Below are positions 58,669-64,000 of a stretch of 64,000 nt of DNA, piece after piece (the first letter of the stretch is position 1; each line of letters begins with the position of its first letter). The notes under the pieces are model-generated. The model made no database searches, was not told where the DNA came from, and saw only the letters and a list, made by a program, of their open reading frames with translations. Source of the stretch: Chondrosia reniformis. Taxonomy: Eukaryota; Porifera; Demospongiae; Chondrillida; Chondrillidae. Both the position numbers and the translations under genes were made by a program. The DNA lies in assembly GCA_947172415.1 (NCBI GenBank), contig OX359189.1, positions 9,252,501 to 9,316,500 of the forward strand, read 5' to 3'.

Positions 58669-59293
58669 TTAGTTTTGGTAGTCTTGCATCATCGTGATCA
58701 CGCCAGGTATATCTTTATACTCGTCAAACACCTCTCGCATTGTAATGGTGAATGTGTGCTTTCCTCTCACGTGAGCTCCAAATCCAGCTCCCACTCCACA
58801 ACCTACAACTGCACCTACTGTCAGTCCACTTGATCCAAATAATATTCCTCCAATAGTAGCTCCAGTAATGGTACCACCACCGGGAATAAAAGAACCAATT
58901 ATGGTACCTATTGCAGTTCCACTGACAGTTCCAGCCGCACCACCAACTAGGGTTCCAATGGCAACTCCTTGAAAATATTCAGAAATGTTAATGTATTATT
59001 AGTATTACTATAGGTCTAGCTATAACAGATTGAGCATGCCAAATTTAAATTGTGGAAACAATTCACTTTAATACTATACCATTTCTAATGGGTCTTCCTG
59101 GATGACAATGCAATACCAAACCAGGATCTACTTTTAGCTTTCCTGTGCTCTTATCATAATTGGTATTCTGGCAAAGAGATTTCAAATCATCTTTATCAAC
59201 AGTACAAGAGATAAATCCTTTAACTTTTGCTCTACTGATAGCATAATTGTATATGTGACTTTTCAATCCATCCATGCCAGCATTGGATGCCAT
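58669..59293 (-). CDS. Small two-exon glycine-zipper protein
   Basis: Exons 59293-59080 and 58967-58669 give 170 residues. The N-terminal 70 residues (MASNAGMDGLKSHIYNYAI, then an acidic/polar part with two cysteines, CTVDKDDLKSLCQN) contain no signal peptide. Residues 72-130 are a long run of Gly/Ala/Ile/Thr with GxxxG spacing (GVAIGTLVGGAAGTVSG, GTIIGSFIPGGGTITGATIG), the pattern of tightly packed membrane helices. The C-terminus is soluble-looking (HVRGKHTFTITMREVFDEY). Relatives: fragments at 54137-54291 and 45605-45880, all on the minus strand within the receptor cluster. The family is unknown to me; comparison with glycine-zipper membrane proteins is by pattern only. Confidence 0.72.
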
Positions 59294-59569
59294 GATAGTC
59301 TTTAATCGCCACCAATATATATAAAATCCAGAGGTCTTGCTTGACTATTAGACTTATAATACAATGGCACGATCTATTTTTGTCAACAAATTTGTAGGAG
59401 AGTATATAGCATAATAGGGTTACCAAGCAACCAATAATGATATTCATACATATACTGTGATTCTAATTATATATAAATCTGTGATATATCAGGTATATTA
59501 TCAATTGTATACACATAACAATCATTATTATTGATTATTCCTGAAAACTATATTCATTGGGTACTTATT

Positions 59570-59905
59570 CCTGGAAAACTATATTCATTGGCTACTGTAG
59601 ACATATTGTACCAGAGCATTATAATTATATTCATTACTAAATTCCTAGAATACTGCTCTACCACAGAAAAATATTGAAATCTTAGAATTGTAGCTATATA
59701 TGGAATATTATATATGGCCGCACATACGTCCTGGAAAACTATATTCATTGGCTACTGTAGACATATTGTACCAGAGCATTATAATTATATTCATTACTAA
59801 ATTCCTAGAATACTGCTCTACCACAGAAAAATATTGAAATCTTAGAATTGTAGCTATATAATAGCTAATTCCAAATGTGGGTGGAATATTATATATGGCC
59901 GCACA
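59570..59905. repeat. Direct duplication, about 150-bp unit, offset 160 bp
   Basis: The block starting cctggaaaactatattcatt at 59570 recurs at 59730 almost unchanged, each copy ending near atatatggccgcacata. A diverged relative lies at 46090-46230. Confidence 0.8.
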
Positions 59906-60026
59906 TAGCTAACCAGTATATACAGTATATATAGGTTTGATGGGGTATATATGTATGTACGTATATAGCACCCAAATTTGGTGCATCTGTACATCTGATT
60001 CATTGCTAAAGTGGCCTTTAATTGAA

Positions 60027-60720
60027 ATGACAGCTTTTGAAAGAGAACCCTGTGACTATACTTTCTTAGTTGTTGGTTCAGTTGGAGCTGGAAAGAGTAC
60101 TTTCGATCAAATAAGATTTTAAAATCATTTTTAAAATTAATAGTTGGTCCTTCATATAGCAGTGTTACTGTGTTATATAAGTTAAAGCCTTGGAAAATTT
60201 AGGTTGTATGGGCTATTGTTCAGACAATTATATATAGATCAACCTTTTTTGGAGGTATATATAGGGGTATATATAGGAATATTTCAATTACTAAATGAGG
60301 AATTTACTATTATCAAAGTCAAAGCCTTCTCATTAATTATACTCTGTAAATAGTGGCAAGTTGATTATTAGTACTAGTCATATGTGGTTTTGTCATAGTC
60401 TCAAATGGGGATTTCCCAGGGCTGAAATTTGTCTTTTTAAGACACATAAATGGCTGTGCATCCTTATTTGATATACATATGATATCCAGACATGCATATA
60501 TTATTATATGATTCATATCCATTTTACCTGGCCATAGTACATTTTATAAAATATATAAAATGAATATTTTTATAGAAATGCAAAATTGAGAAGGATCAAA
60601 TAGATGGCTTAAAACCAATGACTGAGGAGTCAGTACCATCAGGTCCATGAGAAAAAGGAGATAGAACTTATTGACACTCTAGGAACTGTAAATGCTGATA
60701 ACTATCAGGGAGTACGGTAG
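60027..60720 (+). pseudogene. Broken P-loop GTPase (GIMAP/AIG1-like)
   Basis: From an ATG at 60027 the frame reads a Walker A motif, VVGSVGAGKSTF, then hits a stop five codons later, where a repeat also found at 44920-45365 begins. Further GTPase-like coding resumes at about 60575-60717 with a G3-like KEIELIDTLGTVNADNYQG, after at least one frame break. The segment ends in an inserted hairpin unit. The order P-loop, then an ELIDTxG strand suggests an AIG1/GIMAP or similar septin-like GTPase. It cannot make a functional protein as it stands. Confidence 0.6.
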
Positions 60721-61462
60721 TACTCCCTATGTAGGGATGACACGGTTTTTTTCGTTTTCCCCATACATTGGTATAGGAGCGAAATCCCGAAATAGGCCGA
60801 AAATCGACAAAACAAGGCTATGTATAGCTAAATATACAATATACATACTCTAAATAGACCTTAAAGGCAAGCGAATATGTCCCGCTGGCGAAATAATAAA
60901 CTTTAAAAATTCCCATTTTCGTCTTCTTCATATTCTTCTTCTTCTTCTTATTCTTCTTCGTCAGCCATAACTAAAAAACTATATAAGCTTTTGGACTAAT
61001 TGTTACACGAAACTACTGCAAATTTTCCGAGCTGTATTCTTTTGTAGAAGCGAGAGCGATAACGCTATTATTGAGCATGACGGTTTTCATGACCCTAGAG
61101 TCAAGGCCTCAATAAAGTCGCCATTTTAATGACGTCATAATCAGTCGAAGATTGCGAAACCAAAATGATTTTAATTATATGAATCTAATTCCTAGCCCAT
61201 GCTCCATAAAAAGTACAGAAACTAGAAATATTAAAAATTTTCTACAAAAATAGTGAAGATGTAGGGATGGCATAAAAAGTAGAGAAACAAGAAAGGGATG
61301 TTACACAGTGAAGCATTAGCTATACATGAATCCTACAAGCAAGGGTGTTGTATGATTCATGCACAGCTAATGCTTCACTGTGTAACATCCCTTTCTTGTT
61401 TCTCTACTTTTTATGCCATCCCTACATCTTCACTATTTTTGTAGAAAATTTTTAATATTTCT
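60704..61462. mobile_element. Hairpin-bearing repeat unit, copy 1
   Basis: It opens with a 22-bp palindrome (agggagtacggtagtactcc plus ct) and GTAGGGATGACA, and closes with a 239-bp hairpin (61224-61462) ending in the complementary TGCCATCCCTAC motif. It has no coding capacity. Confidence 0.8.
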
Positions 61463-61580
61463 ATAAACAAATAGAATTAGGCCGATTAGATTCACTGAAA
61501 GATGAGAGGCATCTACTTAAACAATTTAAAGATGCTACGTATATATACGTATATATGTATATTGGGAGATATACACTAGT

Positions 61581-62339
61581 ATCAGGGAGTACGGTAGTAC
61601 TCCCTATGTAGGGATGACACGGTTTTTTTCGTTTTCCCCATACATTGGTATAGGAGCGAAATCCCGAAATAGGCCGAAAATCGACAAAACAAGGCTATGT
61701 ATGGCTAAATATACAATATACATACTCTAAATAGACCTTAAAAGCAAGTGAATATGTCCCGCTGGCGAAATAATAAACTTTAAAAATTCCCATTTTCGTC
61801 TTCTTCATATTCTTCTTCTTCTTCTTATTCTTCTTCGTCAGCCATAACTAAAAAACTATATAAGCTTTTGGACTAATTGTTACACGAAACTACTGCAAAT
61901 TTTCCGAGCTGTATTCTTTTGTAGAAGCGAGAACGATAACGCTATTATTGAGCATGACGGTTTTCGTGACCCTAGAGTCAAGGCCTCAATAAAGTCGCCA
62001 TTTTAATGACGTCATAATCAGTCGAAGATTGCGAAACCAAAATGATTTTAATTATATGAATCTAATTCCTAGCCCATGCTCCATAAAAAGTACAGAAACT
62101 AGAAATATTAAAAATTTTCTACAAAAATAGTGAAGATGTAGGGAGGGCATAAAAAGTAGAGAAACAAGAAAGGGATGTTACACAGTGAAGCATTAGCTAT
62201 ACATGAATCCTACAAGCAAGGGTGTTGTATGATTCATGCACAGCTAATGCTTCACTGTGTAACATCCCTTTCTTGTTTCTCTACTTTTTATGCCATCCCT
62301 ACATCTTCACTATTTTTGTAGAAAATTTTTAATATTTCT
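61581..62339. mobile_element. Hairpin-bearing repeat unit, copy 2
   Basis: Almost identical to copy 1 at a constant offset of 877 bp, with only a few substitutions and no length change. Its hairpin lies at 62101-62339. The 118 bp between the copies carry a short coding-like fragment (LGRLDSLKDERHLLKQF) that may belong to the broken GTPase. Confidence 0.85.
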
Positions 62340-62591
62340 AGTTAAATATATATCCAAAGACATGCATTGATTGGCCATGCATGGTCTCATTTTAACTTGT
62401 TCATGATCAATTGAAATCTAGAAATAATGAAAGTGTGTACGTAAATGGTGAATGGTGACTACTTATCTTATAGTGAAGATGAATGTAATAATTGTACACT
62501 TTGATTAGTACTCAGTGTAAAGTATTCCTATCAAGTTTTCCCATATAATACATGTTACACCAGAAGGGGAATTCCTTATCACAACCACAAG

Positions 62592-64000
62592 ATGGCTGGC
62601 CAGTGTTGCATAGTGATCCTATATTTTCTTTCAATACTTAAAGGTATGGCAAACATTCATTTCAGTACAAATTTATTAGTAATTAAGGTAATGGACATGC
62701 ATATATGTGCAGTATATACCTGCATGTTTGTAATTCTCTGATGTATTTATGTATAGCTACATATAGGATGTATTAGCTGTATATACTTCTTATTAGTTGT
62801 AGAAGCTACTGTTACACTCACTGCTCCATTAAGTCCTCCTTGTTTTGGTCAAACCTACAAGTTAACATGTACACATCCTGTACTTGATGCTGATACTAAT
62901 GTCAGATGGGAGAGAAATGGAACTGGATTTAATCCTCAGTCTACTCCTAATCATGATGATGATGGTAATACAACTACTACTACTCTGACTATCACTGTGA
63001 CCAGAGAAGAGTTTGAGAATAAAGTCTACACTTACAGATGTTTCACATTTGATGTCACTCGTGGTTTATCTGATCCAAATAGAGTCATTAGTAATGAAGT
63101 TACTGTAGATCCACCTGGTGAGTGTACATTATGACAGTTTAATAGAGCTATACCTAGATTGATGCTTTCAGTCATTTATGTATGTAATATTTAATATAAA
63201 TAACATTAGCACTATTATATTCTCTAAGACCTGTTTATGCATATGACTATTATATCGGGCCTATACAACTGGGCATGTATACCCTATACAGATTTGGTTT
63301 TATACATTATGTGAGCATACATGTGTTTACATGTTACCATGCACTCTAGCAATTGGTTTTAGATTACTCATTTATCAAACTAGTATGTATTGCACTACCT
63401 CTTCAGATGTTCCTCTACCACCAGTTAATATTGGATATATGAGAACATCCAATTCCATCTCAATTGACGGGCAATCAGAAGATGTGTGTTTTATTGTCGT
63501 GTCATATGAGGTAGAAGTACTACAAGATGGCCACCCCACTGTACTGATTAATGATACTAGTACTACCATTGAAGAACTGGTTCCTAATACAACATATGCC
63601 ATAGTTATCAGAGTTGTTAGTGGAACAGTGAAGAGCAAACCAGTTCAAGTGATGGTTACTACATTAAGTGAGTATTTGTTACTGTAACAATGTACTACTA
63701 TTTATTTGTTACAATGTACTACTAGTTATAAACTTATACTTCATACAGTGGAATGTAAACATCAAATTCACACTGTCTTTGATTCAAAATGAAAAAAAGA
63801 AGGCAATTTTATCTAACCTTTCACTATTGTAGTACAATAGTAAATTACCCTACAGGACATGTGTTCTACCTAATTTTGTAAATGTCAACTTTTCAACAGA
63901 GAATACAACCTTAAAGGCTAGTTCATTAGAGAACTATCAAGTCACTTTGACATGCAAACATCATGACAGAAATGATGTATCCTTCAATCAAACATCAACC
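62592..64000 (+). CDS. Receptor H: Ig-Fn3-Ig receptor, truncated by the window end
   Basis: Exons 62592-62643 (signal peptide CCIVILYFLSIL), 62797-63117 (Ig: YKLTCTHPVLDADTNVRWER), 63407-63667 (Fn3: SISIDGQSEDVCFIVVSYEV, TIEELVPNTTYAIVI) and the start of a second Ig exon at 63900 running to the window edge. It is a close paralogue of receptor F with matching exon borders and phase 1 introns. Unlike pseudogene D, which shares its signal exon, the Ig exon here is intact. In the Fn3 domain the usual tryptophan (DW in receptor F) is replaced by glycine (DG). The transmembrane and tail exons lie outside the window. Confidence 0.8.

Noticed and set aside
1-64000. tRNA or rRNA genes
   Set aside because: I looked for B-box-like GGTTCGAATCC and conserved rRNA blocks on both strands and found none that fold or match; a tRNA or covariance-model scan would be decisive.

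Overview
The window is animal nuclear DNA from a compact, AT-rich genome. Genes are split by short GT-AG introns, and Ig/fibronectin-III receptors sit beside conserved animal genes (TTC3, WASHC2, PRA1/RABAC1, HNMT). Compact spacing, intronic minisatellites and palindromic MITE-like repeats suggest an early-branching metazoan. A demosponge such as Amphimedon is my inference; no marker in the window proves it. All exon models come from reading splice sites and codon phase by eye. They close in frame, with one exception in the TTC3-like gene.

Layout. 1-5.8 kb: the end of an upstream exon and two convergent paralogous four-helix membrane proteins. 6.5-20.5 kb (minus): a 30-exon TTC3-like RING E3 ligase of about 2,004 residues. 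20.7-32.1 kb (minus, only 203 bp upstream of the ligase start): WASHC2/FAM21, the WASH-complex subunit that binds retromer, with a greatly expanded set of LF-acidic motifs. Several introns of these two genes consist almost entirely of tandem repeats. One WASHC2 intron carries a nested, intronless HNMT-like methyltransferase; its paralogue lies just outside the WASHC2 5' end on the opposite strand (32.7-33.6 kb). 34.3-35.7 kb: a PRA1/RABAC1 gene.

36 kb to the end: a cluster of related Ig/Fn3 surface receptors. Five are intact (A, B, C on plus; E on minus; F on plus), one is broken (D), one is an orphan cytoplasmic-tail exon, and one (H) runs off the window end. Most share a nearly identical transmembrane exon and a short tail with NPAY and YVNL motifs. 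Gene C has no cytoplasmic tail and looks GPI-anchored or tail-less. Almost every intron in these genes is phase 1, so whole domains can be exchanged. Between the receptors lie a two-exon glycine-zipper gene and its relics, a broken P-loop GTPase, and many hairpin repeats.

The ligase, WASHC2 and PRA1 act in ubiquitination and endosome/Golgi traffic. The receptor cluster looks like a rapidly evolving recognition locus (immune or allorecognition); that role is inferred from architecture, not shown by the sequence.
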